Notes: generated by a model from the sequence alone, not told the origin. DNA of 64,000 nucleotides from Strongylocentrotus purpuratus (GCF_000002235.5 NW_022145596.1:28681867-28745866); one strand, 5' to 3'. Counted from the first letter of the stretch, positions 21,366 to 32,280 are shown. Numbers and translations: made by a program.

Positions 21366-22009
21366 TATTTCAAGCGACTACGAGCAATTTCTCCCAAGGC
21401 TCGCTCGCTACGCTCGCTCGCATTTATAGATGTTATAATTATGTTACTTATCAAAGGTCTTTTCAGTCTTCCGTTATGAGAATGTGCTTATAACCCCATC
21501 AGGATTGGGCTTGTCCTCTTTATAAGATGAAATTTTGCGCACTGCGACCTCACATATCTTTAAAAAATTTGCTCGCTCGCAAATGAATTTTCAGACCATC
21601 ACACCCAACTGCAAAGTATGATGCGTAAGGAATATATTATATGATGTATAAAGAGAAACAAATATTGAAATCATCCTTGATAATGTAATCACAAATTAGG
21701 GGTATATATATACCGATGTCTAAAAAATTGTATATTTTCGCTTTGAGATTTTCCTTTGTAGGTGCCCTTTTTTCCAGAAAGTGCCTATTTTGTTGGTGCC
21801 CGCCCCCACTTTTGAAGTCGCCCCGCCGCCTCTGAATCAAAACCATAAACCCATTATTCCCTTTAAGTTACATAGTGGATTTACAAGAAGGGGGAGGGGG
21901 GGGGGGGGCATGGGACACGTTCCAAAAAACCACAACAACAAAACAGAAACAAAGTATATACCCAGAATTACTTATGCAAAGCTGGGAAGCAAAGCGACCG
22001 AGTGGTAGA
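21366..22009. other. Repeat flank with G run; no gene
   Basis: Non-coding sequence shared with 44666-44976 and 48180-48430; G run at about 21893-21908. In the second copy a hAT element splits it. Confidence 0.6.
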
Positions 22010-22920
22010 TTAACAAAAAATCTTTCTATTCACTTGATAAAAATAGGCCACGCTTTTTATCTCCTTATAATCACTTTCACGCGATGGAATTTTCATGTCA
22101 ATGTAGAACGCCCCTGGCCTTCCCCACGATAAGCATTTTACTCGGTTTTCGTTGTCCTCGAAGCTGTCAGTAAAAAACCTGGGTACTGGGCCCAACAGAA
22201 TCCACTTAGCAAGCCCCACCAAGATCAGTATCATGCAAACCATTCGTGCCGACGGCATTGGTTTCATCTACCTGCAAAGGGTCTCGTCCCGTATTTTATG
22301 ATGCTAGGGTATTGGATAGATACTCATGTATTGGTGATGTGTTTGGTCATGTATTTAGATGTAACCCATGCTCTGAATAAAATCACGGTGATTAGCCACA
22401 GAGTCAAAAGCATAAATGAAAGATCTTGAAAAGTTTGAAATTCATATTTGCAAAAAGAACTGATTCTGTTTCAGATGACGTAGATCTTACTACATGTTTG
22501 TTCACTGTAGGACTAATGACAGCAAACACCAATGGCCTTGAAAGTTTTATTTTTAACACCGGTGACGAGTCCACATTGAACTATCTTGCCTGTATCTGCA
22601 GTGTTCAATTCCTTGATCAACAGAAACCGCCCTCTGCGGTGAGTCCAAGAACAGTTTCTTACATCCTCTACACTCAAATTGACATTGATGAGATGCCAAA
22701 CAATTATTTCAACGTTATACACGATATGTAAGACTCAAAGTCGCATTCGAAATTGAGATCGTTTCCTTCAGACCTACATCTGATATTAAAAGTGTAAGGA
22801 CAGGATAGGTGGCTTTGATACCATGGGAACGGTAGCTACACAAGAGGCATCCTGTACGTTTCTGAAAGTTCATAATCGAGGTCCTCTTCCCCGTTTTGAG
22901 GTAGTCGACATTGTAAGACA
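22010..22920 (-). pseudogene. Diverged Ig receptor relic with a YxxM tail
   Basis: Minus-strand pieces in order: Ig2 remnant (22715-22921), Ig3 (22513-22722, with NCSWTHRRGRFLLIKEL and DTGKIVQC), a membrane helix near 22380-22440 (LSFMLLTLWLITVILF), and a frame at 22010-22267 whose end (FYIDM, then DYKEIKSVAYF) matches the tail cassette of the receptor at 57 kb (YYMDM, then DYEAMKSLTY). Several stops and shifts separate the pieces. It is much more diverged than types A, B and C. A short intron between helix and tail is possible but not shown. Confidence 0.55.
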
Positions 22921-23159
22921 ACGTATCAATCCTCCAAATTGATCCGTCTGTCCCCTATGCATGCTGGGAGAATAAGAGTACTGTGAGAAAATACGAAGTT
23001 CCAGACATTTTTTTGTTGACTGGGATTGTGAAAAGTTAGACTCCCCTTCGTTAACGTATAAGCTACCTCACCTGATGCAAACTACAGCTGCAATGCCCAT
23101 TGATAAACTTTAAGAAAATGGTATCAATGTGCATATAACGATTTTATAACACATCTGAT

Positions 23160-23690
23160 GTATATATATCTATCTAAGTATCTTCTCCCTGTTCGGAGGT
23201 TGATTGCAACGTCTCTCCATCTCACTATTCTGCCATTCTGGTGCACTCTTGCAGTTTTAGTCCACCCCAGTTCTTGACATTCTCTTCCCAGTTGATTCTG
23301 GGTCTCCCTCTAGGTCTACTTCCTTCCAATCTCCTTCCTTCCACTCTTCCTTCTAATGCATCCTTTAAGAGGCTTTTATGCCTTATAACATGTCAAAATG
23401 ATCTCTCCTTAAACTAATCCTACTAGTGCAATTTGTTTACGCCCTGCCATGTGCAATATCTCTTTGTTGGTTTTCATTCGTTTCCAGGATATTTTCATCA
23501 TTCTTCTATAGATCCACAATTCAAAAGATGTTATTCTATTTTCCATGACTTGTTTGTTGTCCATATTTCTGCTCCATACAATAGGACAGACCAAACAGTT
23601 TACTAGTCTCAACCTAAGCGCAAATTTTACCTTTCTATTTGTGAATAATCCTTTCATTGCCAGAAATGTATTCCGAGCAATTTAGATTCT
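23160..23690 (-). mobile_element. LINE fragment: C-terminus of a reverse transcriptase protein
   Basis: Minus-strand frames carry the pattern RLVNCLVCPIV..., ITSFELWIYRRMMKISW, TNKEIL and further on RPRGRPRINWEENVKNW, which is the end of the ORF2 protein of a common animal non-LTR retrotransposon group. The reverse transcriptase core and endonuclease are missing, so it is 5'-truncated, with stops. It sits inside the diverged receptor remains. Confidence 0.7.
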
Positions 23691-23749
23691 TCTTTTTATT
23701 TCTGCTTCGCATCTGGCACCATCTGTGATATTTGTCCTCAGTAGATGTA

Positions 23750-23915
23750 ATTACTGTTCAACCACTTTGCCGTCATCTTGGAAGGTTATACCTCGTATAA
23801 ACAGTGATCGCCCTTCATCGCTCTTTACTTAAAAAAAAAAAAAAAATCAGAAATGCCTATTTTCGTTTGGGTTTATTCATCATGCTTTGATTCTTAAAAT
23901 CGAAAAATATTTAGT
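23750..23915 (-). pseudogene. Receptor relic: Ig3 end and tail fragment
   Basis: Two short stretches match the family: one like GRSLFIRGITFQDDGKVVE (Ig3 F strand) at about 23755-23820 and one equal to the TSDDEQTQT tail DNA at about 23855-23895, with an A run between them. Heavily decayed. Confidence 0.45.
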
Positions 23916-24673
23916 TGATGAAACACCCCCTGGTCTTGTTTATGCAAAAGCGACAGATCCTGAGGAAACAGGGCAAGATTCCCACAATTATATCCCCTAC
24001 AGTCATGAAGGAGTCGAGAACTTTCAGCCTAAATGCGAAATTCTGAAGTAGTTGTTTCTCCCTTTTTTCCAGCTCGTTAAAATCATGTCGATGCCTTTTA
24101 ATCGATCTCAAAGTGATCCCCATGACCATCCAATTATGGTGAAAAAATAAAAATTAAAACAAGTTTAACTTTGAAGAATTTAAACATGTTTCAGAGATTA
24201 AAAACTGATTTTGACATGTTTTTACAGACAGAAAGGTCTGTCTAGAAAAGTCTGAAGCCATACTTTTTCGGGTAAAATTAAACGTTATATAAAAACGTAC
24301 CTTCCATCACCCAACAGTGATAGTTTCATAAAATAGGATTGTGAGAAATATAAGAGTTCTCCTGATCTTTTAAAGCACTGCTATACCCTTCCTGAGTGGA
24401 TTATTTCATATCAAAAGATGTGATTTTTTCCCCTTCTGATTGTCATCCACTTTCGTGTGATATTTTTGTTCTTTTGTTCTGATACCCGACAAATACTTTC
24501 ACAACTATCAATCATGTCGAAACCCATTCTCTGAGGTAAATGAGAAACAGAAAGTAAAAGTTGTGTATAGAATCAGAGACACTGAGTACTGAGAGAAGTA
24601 TTATTGACAGTTATTTTCTATGGTGAGCTGCTAGCGCGAACAAGATCTCAAGAGGGTGTTGGGAGAGGGGAGG
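23916..24673. other. No recognisable gene
   Basis: AT-rich. A 72-codon minus frame at 23911-24129 has no recognisable domain and no paralog here. Nothing else is supported. Confidence 0.4.
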
Positions 24674-25083
24674 GGCAAAGCAGATACTTAACCTGAAGGG
24701 GTCCTTGAAGGGCTCCAATCTTTGAAGTGATTAATGGAGCAGAGAACAAGCGGGCATCATGCAAGCAAAGCTCGGGCAAAGCAGATACTTAACCTGAACG
24801 GGATCTTTGAAGGGCTCCAATCTTTGAAGTGATTAATGGAGCAGAGAACAAGCGGGCATCACGCAAGCAAAGCTCAGGCAAAGCAGATACTTAACCTGAA
24901 CGGGATCTTTGAAGGGCTCCAATCTTTGAAGTGATTAATGGAGCAGAGAACAAGCGGGTATCATGCAAGCAAAGCTCGGGCAAAGCAGATACTTAACCTG
25001 AACGGGATCTTTGAAGGGCTCCAATCTTTGAAGTGATTAATGGAGCAGAGAACAAGCGGGCATCACGCAAGCAAAGCTCGGGC
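24674..25083. repeat. Minisatellite, about 102-bp unit, four copies
   Basis: Four head-to-tail copies start at about 24674, 24777, 24878 and 24980, each beginning GGCAAAGCAGATACTTAACC and ending GCAAGCAAAGCTC. The last three are almost identical, so the expansion is recent. Confidence 0.85.
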
Positions 25084-25354
25084 AAGCTGCACACTTTCAA
25101 CCAAAGAGCCTCTGCCACTGTGGCCTTGCCCTTACTGTGCAAGGAAACTCCGGGCTCGGATGGCCCCCATATTCACCTCCGAAGCCACCTGATTGACCAA
25201 CTGATGGAAATGGCCATCTGTTCATGTGGGAAGGACGAACAGACATCATTAAAACGTAAGCTACATGGAAATCAGTCACGAAGTCTAGAAGCAACATGGC
25301 CGTTTTATAATTGATTTTTTTAAACGAATTTAGATCCATTGGAGGATAGTGATA

Positions 25355-25410
25355 TTGATGAAGGCTATTGACTCTCAGACGAAAGGTCTGGGGTTCGATC
25401 CTAGCTCAGT
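25355..25410 (+). other. tRNA-like T-arm, possible SINE head
   Basis: CTGGGGTTCGATCCTAG can fold as a tRNA T-arm and contains a polymerase III B-box-like GGTTCGATCC. No convincing acceptor stem or A box was found, so it is not a functional tRNA. It may be the head of a tRNA-derived SINE. Confidence 0.35.
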
Positions 25411-26217
25411 GCTTACTATAGCGGTGTTCTGCTCACATGGTCTCTCTCGTCCAGGATATATCAAATTGAACATGTTCAAGTTCATCGTCGTTTAACAGCA
25501 TAAAATTGTTGTTTATACCGGCCGCCACGTTGACCCAGGTCGTCTGCTTGTGAATGTACGTGCCAAAGGTTGTGCTGCAGTGCAACGTCACAACTACGGA
25601 AAACAATACGGGTCGCATATAACCAAAAATGCACGCTGAATAGAACAAAAATGCACGGCGCGGAATATAACCAAACATGTATGCTCAATGATGAAGTCAT
25701 TCAATAGATTATTTAGTGAATATCATGTGACTAACAATCCTCCAATCAAATGACAAGGATTTACTTAAATGTAATATAAAACGTTTTAAACGACGCCTCT
25801 TCAATTTATTCTCTATCGTCTACGATGAAGAAATTTCGAACCAATATTTAACCGATTAAATTAGGAATGTTCCTATTAATCATAACTTTATTCACAACTC
25901 AAAAAGGCGATATGAGCAAAAACACACTTCCATGTACAATTAAAAGTTATTGGTAAGAAAGGGGAATACTTTCTGGTCTCGTATCGTAGTGTCTATGCAA
26001 TTAATATTATCACACTTCTTTAGTTATGCACATAAGTAGTGAGAGCATGTTTCTAAACAAATTTCAATACGAACAACTATACCTATTGCACGAATAAGCT
26101 ATACTTGCTTTCTCAGTACTCATATAAACCAATTGTAAGTGCAATTATTAAAAAATAACATAATTCAGAATGATAATATAATAATCCATGTGAGAAACCG
26201 ATTTGATGAGTTTTTTT
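25411..26217. other. No recognisable gene
   Basis: AT-rich non-coding sequence downstream of the YEVM-repeat frame. It could hold that gene's 3' UTR. No other feature is supported. Confidence 0.4.
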
Positions 26218-27477
26218 TCACGTACGCCTTGGCACATTTGCATACGTGGGTTCCTGACTGCCATTGGTCTCCATGTATTCATTATCAGGCAAAGCCTTTC
26301 TATTCCGGTCAGGTCGGTATTCAGGTTGAACTGCACTTCTTGTTGCTTCCAGATGGTGATTCAAGATGGCTCCTTCCTTATCGTGGTCGTTCTTAGACGT
26401 CGAACTGAGAAGCGTATTTTTCTTTGATGTTGGGGCAACTTTACATGTCGGGCTAGCCATAACTTCATACTCGGTTTGTAACGGGTAGCTGCTTGTTTCA
26501 ATACTCACGAACTTTAATTCTGGTATAGCAGGCTTACATCTACCTCTTTGAGATTTCCCTTCCAGCAACATTCTAGTCTTCATTGAACCGGGAGGGCGAG
26601 TGTCATCAACTCTTCGAGCGTTTTCAGTGGTCGATCTGGGAATCGAATCCTCATTTGATGGCGGAACTATTTCGCTTGACTTAACTTCATACTCGGTTTG
26701 TAACGGGTAGCTGCTTGTTTCAATACTCACGAACTTTAATTCTGTTATAGCAGGCTTACATCTACCTCTTTGAGATTTCCCTTCCAGCAACATTCTAGTC
26801 TTCATTGAACCGGGAGGGCGAGTGTCATCAACTCTTCGAGCGTTTTCAGTGGTCGATCTGGGAATCGAATCCTCATTTGATGGCGAAACTATTTCGCTTG
26901 ACATAACTTCATACTCGGTTTGTAACGGGTAGCTGCTTGTTTCAATACTCACGAACTTTAATTCTGGTATGGCAGGCTTACATCTACCTCTTTGAGATTT
27001 CCCTTCCAGCAACATTCTAGTCTTTATTGAACCGGGAGGGCGAGTATCATCAACTCTTCGAGCGTTTTCAGTGGTCGATCTGGGAATCGCATCCTCATTT
27101 GATGGCGGAACTATTTCGCTTGACATAACTTCATACTCGGTTTGGACCTGATAAGCGCTTGTTGCCATGCCGAGGCACTTAGATTCTGGTATGACAGGTT
27201 TTTGCCAGCATCTTTGAGATTTCCTGTCAGACAACGAATTGAGAGGTTGGGTTGTATCAACAGCGAGGTCATTCCTAGTCGTTGATATGGGATTTGGATT
27301 CTCAGGTGACAACGGAACGGTTTCATCTGGCATGACTTCATATTCTATTTGTTCGTCAAGTCTGTCAAGTCTCTTGTCATCAAAGACCGGACTATTTAAT
27401 GAACCTAAATGATGAGTTTCTTCGGAATTGGGATAAGTCGGAACGAGAACGGGAAGGCGAGATAAGGTGTTTCCCAA
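26218..27477 (-). CDS. Cytoplasmic tail exon with repeated YEVM motifs
   Basis: An open frame of up to 419 codons with no signal peptide, Ig domain or membrane helix. It holds five YEV(M/K) sites (IEYEVMP, three TEYEVM, one TEYEVK), spaced by a 74-residue repeat that also carries SSYPLQ, and ends NEYMETNGSQEPTYANVPRRT split by a few residues from the basic stop region. YxxM is the known PI3-kinase SH2 motif and YxxQ a STAT3-type motif; use here is inferred. The first about 20 codons (MGNTLSRLPVL) are array spacer DNA, so the true exon probably begins at a splice acceptor near 27420-27440, and the donor may be the receptor fragment upstream (27769-28540). The ending is homologous to the long tail at 57 kb. 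Confidence 0.6.
   Translation of the reverse strand: MGNTLSRLPVLVPTYPNSEETHHLGSLNSPVFDDKRLDRLDEQIEYEVMPDETVPLSPENPNPISTTRNDLAVDTTQPLNSLSDRKSQRCWQKPVIPESKCLGMATSAYQVQTEYEVMSSEIVPPSNEDAIPRSTTENARRVDDTRPPGSIKTRMLLEGKSQRGRCKPAIPELKFVSIETSSYPLQTEYEVMSSEIVSPSNEDSIPRSTTENARRVDDTRPPGSMKTRMLLEGKSQRGRCKPAITELKFVSIETSSYPLQTEYEVKSSEIVPPSNEDSIPRSTTENARRVDDTRPPGSMKTRMLLEGKSQRGRCKPAIPELKFVSIETSSYPLQTEYEVMASPTCKVAPTSKKNTLLSSTSKNDHDKEGAILNHHLEATRSAVQPEYRPDRNRKALPDNEYMETNGSQEPTYANVPRRT
26462..27160 (-). repeat. 222-bp in-frame coding repeat (74 residues)
   Basis: Units begin at 26462, 26684, 26906 and 27128, an exact 222-bp period. The first three intervals are nearly identical; the unit at the gene's 5' side is more diverged. 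One unit has lost the motif methionine (TEYEVK). Confidence 0.9.
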
Positions 27478-27479
27478 AT

Positions 27480-27768
27480 TTTGACGAATAGATCCATCAA
27501 ACCGTCAGGAACCCTGTCACTGCCGTCGCTCCGCACTATGATGACGTAATATTTTGCATCTTTAATAATGGATAGTTAGAGACCAGCATAGTCTTGGAAC
27601 AATCAAGACCACAGGATAAACGTTGATCTCTTTAAGTTAATTATTGACCTACAAGACTGGAAATGGCGGGAGGGTGGGGGGGGGGGGCGAGTCCTAACAT
27701 ATAATTTTCTGGAGAATCGTACACCCGGGAAGATTAGAGAAAATGACAAGCAAAAGTACAAACAATAA
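27480..27768. other. Array spacer with CRE-like site and G run
   Basis: TGACGTAA at 27542-27549 and a G run at 27676-27687. If the YEVM exon is spliced to the receptor upstream, this would be intron. Confidence 0.5.
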
Positions 27769-28540
27769 TTACCATATTACCATGATTATGCGCTGGAATG
27801 TTCCAGAATGTATAAAACACATGGGAAGTGTTAGATGAGAATAGGCAAATTCTTTAGTATGAGGATAGTTTCTTCCTCTCGTACTAAGGATGACCACGGC
27901 GTACTCTGGTGTCGTTTGGGTTTGTTCATCGTCCGATGTTCTAGGAATGGTGGATACTTCATGAGACCTTCCGGATCTACACCCCAACCAGAATCCACAC
28001 ACTGCATTGGTGATTAGCCACAGAACAAGAAATAATATTATCAACACCAAGTAAAGCATTATGGGCACTTGGAGTTTGTGTTGGATCTTCAGAATTTTAT
28101 TTATTGTTGTCTCCGGAAATTCTCGAGAATTACGGTGAACCCTATCATACATTATTTTGCTTGTGTGGTTGTCATCTCCTTTGGTTCGACACACCACTAC
28201 TTTCCCAATATCTCGTTCAGATATTTCCCGTACCAGCAGAGATCGCCCTCCCTCTCGAATCCATAAACGATTCTTAAAATCTTCTTTCCTGCCATCTATA
28301 CTGTAGAAAAGCCAGTGATCGACATTCATCGCCACATTCGACAATGATGTAATTTCCTTTAACACCGTATTGCGCTTTTATCGATCGCGTTATATCAATA
28401 TACGGAAAATAGAGAGTTTAAGCTGTGATACTTTGAAACAACCACCGGAAATCTTCAGTAAAAATTTAGTCCAATTCAATCCAATGTATAATTGACATCG
28501 AGCTCATCTGCGTTAACTTCACTACTGCTGAATACATTTT
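27769..28540 (-). pseudogene. Truncated type A copy: Ig3, helix, tail
   Basis: Open from 28365 to 27769: Ig3 (DVDHWLFYS-like, GKVVVC), stalk, membrane helix (LVLIILFLVLWLITNAVCG) and tail (TPEYAVVIL). Ig2 remains only as decayed fragments (28380-28530) joined to the initiator region by the same deletion as the copies at 1.2, 2.4 and 33.3 kb. Lacks a signal peptide. It lies directly upstream of the YEVM tail exon. Confidence 0.7.
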
Positions 28541-29161
28541 CTGAATAATGATTGAACCAATAATAGAGCATCACTCCATATAGTCACTGTTGAGCTCGAA
28601 GAATTATGAGATTATGTGCACCAAGAGAGGGCGGGCGCATTCTTTCGTGATTTTGCTCAATGTATACGTTCTGTTCGTAAATTGTAAGAAAAACGTGAAG
28701 GCGAGAGAAGGTGTTTTCCTAAAATATGACAATTACATGTAGATTAAACGAACCGTCATTTTGTGTTAGACAGGTTCAGTCAAAACAGTCATTTGCAAAT
28801 CCGTGCTTTAGAACATTACATTTGTAATATTTTATAATAGCTAGTAACAGGGCATCTCAGGAAAACAGTGTTAAAAGTCAAAGAGTTACCCTGTTAAAAT
28901 AAAACGAAAATAAAAAAATAGAAACAATAAAGTAACGCTTTCTCTATTTTCGATCCGCACTATGATGACGTAAACATCGACATGCATCTTTAATAATATA
29001 GACTTTGGAGACCAACATAGTCCGCGAGCCTATACGTCATTAGTCAATCAAGACCATCACATATATATTTTGATATCTTTAAGTTACCTATTAGCCAATC
29101 TACAAGAGCAGAGATCGGGGAATAGGGGGGGGGGGGGGGGGGACGTCCCCACAGACAATTT
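28541..29161. other. Array spacer with CRE-like site and G run; no gene
   Basis: TATA-like site near 28577, TGACGTAA at 28976-28983, G run at 29125-29142. Confidence 0.6.
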
Positions 29162-30385
29162 TCAGGGAAATCGTCCACTAGCGTGGCAATTTGAGAAAAT
29201 GAAACGATTATGATCTTTTTTTCCACTCGTACTGAGGATGACTGCGGCGTATTCTGGTGTCGTTTGGGTTTGTTCATCGTCCGATGTTCTAGGAATGGTG
29301 GATACTTCATGTGACCTTCTGAGTCTATACCCCAACCAGACTCCACACACTGTATTGGTGATTAGCCACAGGGTGAGAAATAACAACGTTAAAACCAAGT
29401 AAGGATTATGAGCATTAGAAGGGAACCAAGTGGGTGCTGGATCTTCAGAATTTGAGTTTTTGTTATGTTCAGTAATTATAGAGATCATATGGAACCCCAT
29501 GGTTCGACACACCACGACTTTCCCGACATCTTCTTCGGATATTTCCCGTATCAGCAGTGATCGTCCTCCCTCTCGAATCCATGAACGATCCTCCATATCT
29601 TCTTCTCTTCCATCTGAACTGTATAAACGCCAGTGAGCGACATCCGATTCATAGTCGCATTCGACAATGATGTCATTTCGTTCAACAATGTATTGCGCTT
29701 TTAATATATTTGGGTATGTGCAATATCGCTTGACATCAATATCTGAAAAATATGCCATGCACGAAGCATTATAATCGTTGTTGAAATCGTCAAAGGAGAG
29801 AGTTTTAGCTTTGATACCTTGAGATGACCCGGCGGAATCAACAGGAACATTTAGTCCAATTCCTTCCAATGTCAAACTGACATCGAGTTCACCCGAGTTT
29901 ACTTCACATGATAATGTCATACTGCCGACTCCATTTGCATCTCTACTCAGCAATATAACACTGCAGTTTGGTACGATATTTAGTGGGTCAATTGATTTTA
30001 CCGAATATTCCTGCAGAATATCATTCACCAGCTCACACTTAAAATCATACTTTATTTCATTGGATAGTGTAAGTGAAAGAACTGAAATCTCATTACTTCG
30101 TGTCGCTCCAATAAGATCAATATAGCCAGAAACAATTGTTGTAATAGTTGCAGCACCGTTAAATATACATCGATCATTCGTACAGGTGTAGATATTAACG
30201 AAATCGTTTTCTCCAATATTATACAACCAAGTAACATCTTCAGTCGATTTTAAATAACATGTCAGATTTACTTGCTGGCCAATCAACGCATGTTTTTCAA
30301 TCATTCCGCATTGTCCTTTTGCATACAACCAAGACTGGATCCCAAACAATAGGCCTAAAAGCGAACGAAATGGGATATTAGCCAT
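29162..30385 (-). CDS. Type A three-Ig transmembrane receptor A2, intact
   Basis: Single frame of 407 residues from MANIPFRSLLGLLFGIQSW. Signal peptide, Ig1 (NLTC, DVTW, YTCTNDRC variable segment, FKC), Ig2 with four Cys (NCSV, LSCEV, ASCMA, RYCTY), Ig3 (VECDYE, HWRLY, DVGKVVVC), stalk, membrane helix (LVLTLLFLTLWLITNTVCG) and tail with TTPEYAAV. Compared with A1 it lacks, in frame, about 12 residues just after Ig3 (the GDDNQTNKGT stretch), which shortens the membrane-proximal region. The tail end (NRFIFSNCHASGRFP) reads into spacer sequence. A Met in frame 20 codons upstream was not chosen because the signal peptide follows MANI directly. Role as a surface recognition receptor is inferred. 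Confidence 0.85.
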   Translation of the reverse strand: MANIPFRSLLGLLFGIQSWLYAKGQCGMIEKHALIGQQVNLTCYLKSTEDVTWLYNIGENDFVNIYTCTNDRCIFNGAATITTIVSGYIDLIGATRSNEISVLSLTLSNEIKYDFKCELVNDILQEYSVKSIDPLNIVPNCSVILLSRDANGVGSMTLSCEVNSGELDVSLTLEGIGLNVPVDSAGSSQGIKAKTLSFDDFNNDYNASCMAYFSDIDVKRYCTYPNILKAQYIVERNDIIVECDYESDVAHWRLYSSDGREEDMEDRSWIREGGRSLLIREISEEDVGKVVVCRTMGFHMISIITEHNKNSNSEDPAPTWFPSNAHNPYLVLTLLFLTLWLITNTVCGVWLGYRLRRSHEVSTIPRTSDDEQTQTTPEYAAVILSTSGKKDHNRFIFSNCHASGRFP

Positions 30386-30513
30386 GATTCTCAGATCTGA
30401 TATACGTGATTCACAGCCAGGGATATAATAAAGATGATGTAACATGAGCGAGATAAAATTATGTACAGCTATACTGCACCTCTGTGAATGATGATTGAAC
30501 TAATAATAGCACC

Positions 30514-30530
30514 ACGTCATATAGTCACTG
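30514..30530 (-). promoter_or_regulatory. TATA-like box of A2
   Basis: Minus strand GTGACTATATGACGTGG, about 135 bp before the start, with TTAGTTCAATCATC about 27 bp downstream as initiator. Confidence 0.45.
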
Positions 30531-30534
30531 TTGA

Positions 30535-30996
30535 GGCTCGAAGAAGAAGAATGGTCACATTATGTTCACCAAGAGAGGGCGATCGTTATCTTTCTTGATT
30601 TGACTCAATTTCTAAGATTGTTTGTACTCGATAATCACAACGGGAAAACGGGAGGAGGTGTTTCACAAAAGTTTGACGAATAGATCAATAAAACCATGAG
30701 TAACGCATTTCTGTACAGCCGCCGCGCACTAGGATGATGTTAAATCAACATTCATCATTAATCATGGAAAATTTGGAGACCAGAAGAGTCTAGGAACCTA
30801 TCCCGCTTTAGTCAAACAATCAAGTCCACAAGATAAATGATGATCCCTTATAGTTACTTATTGCCCAAGCTACTAGACCGGAGGTCGAGGGGGAGGTGTT
30901 ATACATTTTCAGGGGAATTGTACACCCCGGGGAAATTTGAGAAAATGAAAAAAGGTGCAACAAAAAAAAAATCAGTAAAGACATGCAATACGATTA
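30535..30996. other. Array spacer; no gene
   Basis: Spacer with a shortened G run (about 30888-30893). Close to 15290-15760, where the run is 42 bp. Confidence 0.5.
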
Positions 30997-32280
30997 TTAC
31001 CCTGATTTTGCGTAGAGTGTTCCAGAATGTATAAAACACATGGTAAGAACTAGAAGAAAGATGGTAGATTCCTCTATATCAAGATCGCTTCTTCCACTCG
31101 TACTGAGGATGACCGTGGTGTACACTGGTGTCGTTTGGGTTTGTTCATCGTCCGATGTTCTAGGAATGGTGGATACTTCATGAGACCTTTTGAGTCTGTA
31201 CCCTAACCAGACTCCACACGCTGCAATTGTGATTAGCCACAAGGTGAGAAATATCAACGTTAAGACTAAGTAAGGATTATGACCACTAGGAATGGATGCT
31301 GGACCTTCAGAATTTGAGTTATTGCTAATTACAGACATTTTCGAGATCACATGGAACCCAATGGTACCTTTGTTAGTCTGGTTGTCATCTCCTTTGGTTC
31401 GACACACCACCACTTTTGCGACATCTCGTTCAGATATATCCCGTATGAGCAGTAATCGCCCTCCTTTCCTTAACCATGAACGATTCTTGATATCTTCTTC
31501 TCTTCCATCTGAACCGTACAATCGCCAGTAATCGACATACGATTCATCGTCGCATTCGACAATAATGTCATTTCCTTCAACAACGTATTGCGCTTTTATG
31601 ATATTTGGGTAGGTGCAAGATATTGCTGTATCAATATCTGGAAAATAAGCATTACAGGAAGCGTTACGAGTGTTATTGAAATCGTCAAAGTAGAGAGTTT
31701 TAGTTTTGATACTTTGAGATAACCCGGCAGAATCATCAGGAACATTTAGTCCAATTCCTTCCATTATCAAATTGACACCGAGTTCACCCGAGTTTACCTC
31801 ACATGACAATGTCATGCTGCCGACTCCACTTTTATTACTACTCGGCATTATAACAGTGCAGTGGGGTACGATATTCCGTGGGCCAATTGATTTTACCGAA
31901 TATTCTTGCAGAATATAATTTCCCAACTTACACTTAAAATCATGCTCCTCTTCATGGGATGGTGACAGTGAAATAATGGAAGTGTCATTTCTTCGGGTCG
32001 CTTCAATCTGGTAAAATTTGCTAGAAATAATCTCCTCAAACCATTGAGCAGCAGTTAACTCACATTTAATATTCTCACAGGTGTAGATATTAGTGAAAAG
32101 GTTTTCTCCAATATTATACAACCAAGAAACCTTTTCAGTCGAGTTTGTATAACATGTCAAATTTACTCGCTGACCAATCAACGCACGTTTTTCTATCATT
32201 CCGCCTGTTCCTTCTGCATACAACAAAGACTGGATCCCAAACAATAGGCCTAAAAACGAACGAAATGAAATATTAGCCAT
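30997..32280 (-). CDS. Type A three-Ig transmembrane receptor A3, intact
   Basis: Single frame of 427 residues from MANISFRSFLGLLFGIQSLL at 32280. Ig1 (NLTC, KVSW, YTCENIKC, FKC), Ig2 (HCTV, LSCEV, ASCNA, ISCTY), Ig3 (VECDDE, YWRLY, DVAKVVVC, where the usual G is A), stalk, membrane helix (LVLTLIFLTLWLITIAACG) and a tail with TTPVYTTV; valine replaces the usual glutamate before Tyr. After the tail the frame runs on into a hydrophobic stretch (TIFLLVLTMCFIH) also seen downstream of other copies, so the natural C-terminus is uncertain. It has no lesion and a standard promoter region (TATA-like site at about 32416-32429). Confidence 0.85.
   Translation of the reverse strand: MANISFRSFLGLLFGIQSLLYAEGTGGMIEKRALIGQRVNLTCYTNSTEKVSWLYNIGENLFTNIYTCENIKCELTAAQWFEEIISSKFYQIEATRRNDTSIISLSPSHEEEHDFKCKLGNYILQEYSVKSIGPRNIVPHCTVIMPSSNKSGVGSMTLSCEVNSGELGVNLIMEGIGLNVPDDSAGLSQSIKTKTLYFDDFNNTRNASCNAYFPDIDTAISCTYPNIIKAQYVVEGNDIIVECDDESYVDYWRLYGSDGREEDIKNRSWLRKGGRLLLIRDISERDVAKVVVCRTKGDDNQTNKGTIGFHVISKMSVISNNSNSEGPASIPSGHNPYLVLTLIFLTLWLITIAACGVWLGYRLKRSHEVSTIPRTSDDEQTQTTPVYTTVILSTSGRSDLDIEESTIFLLVLTMCFIHSGTLYAKSG

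Noticed and set aside
23911-24129. 72-codon minus frame beside the diverged receptor relics
   Set aside because: No similarity to the family or to a known domain; probably chance.
25355-25410. Possible tRNA gene
   Set aside because: A T-arm and B-box-like sequence are visible, but no acceptor stem or A box could be placed.
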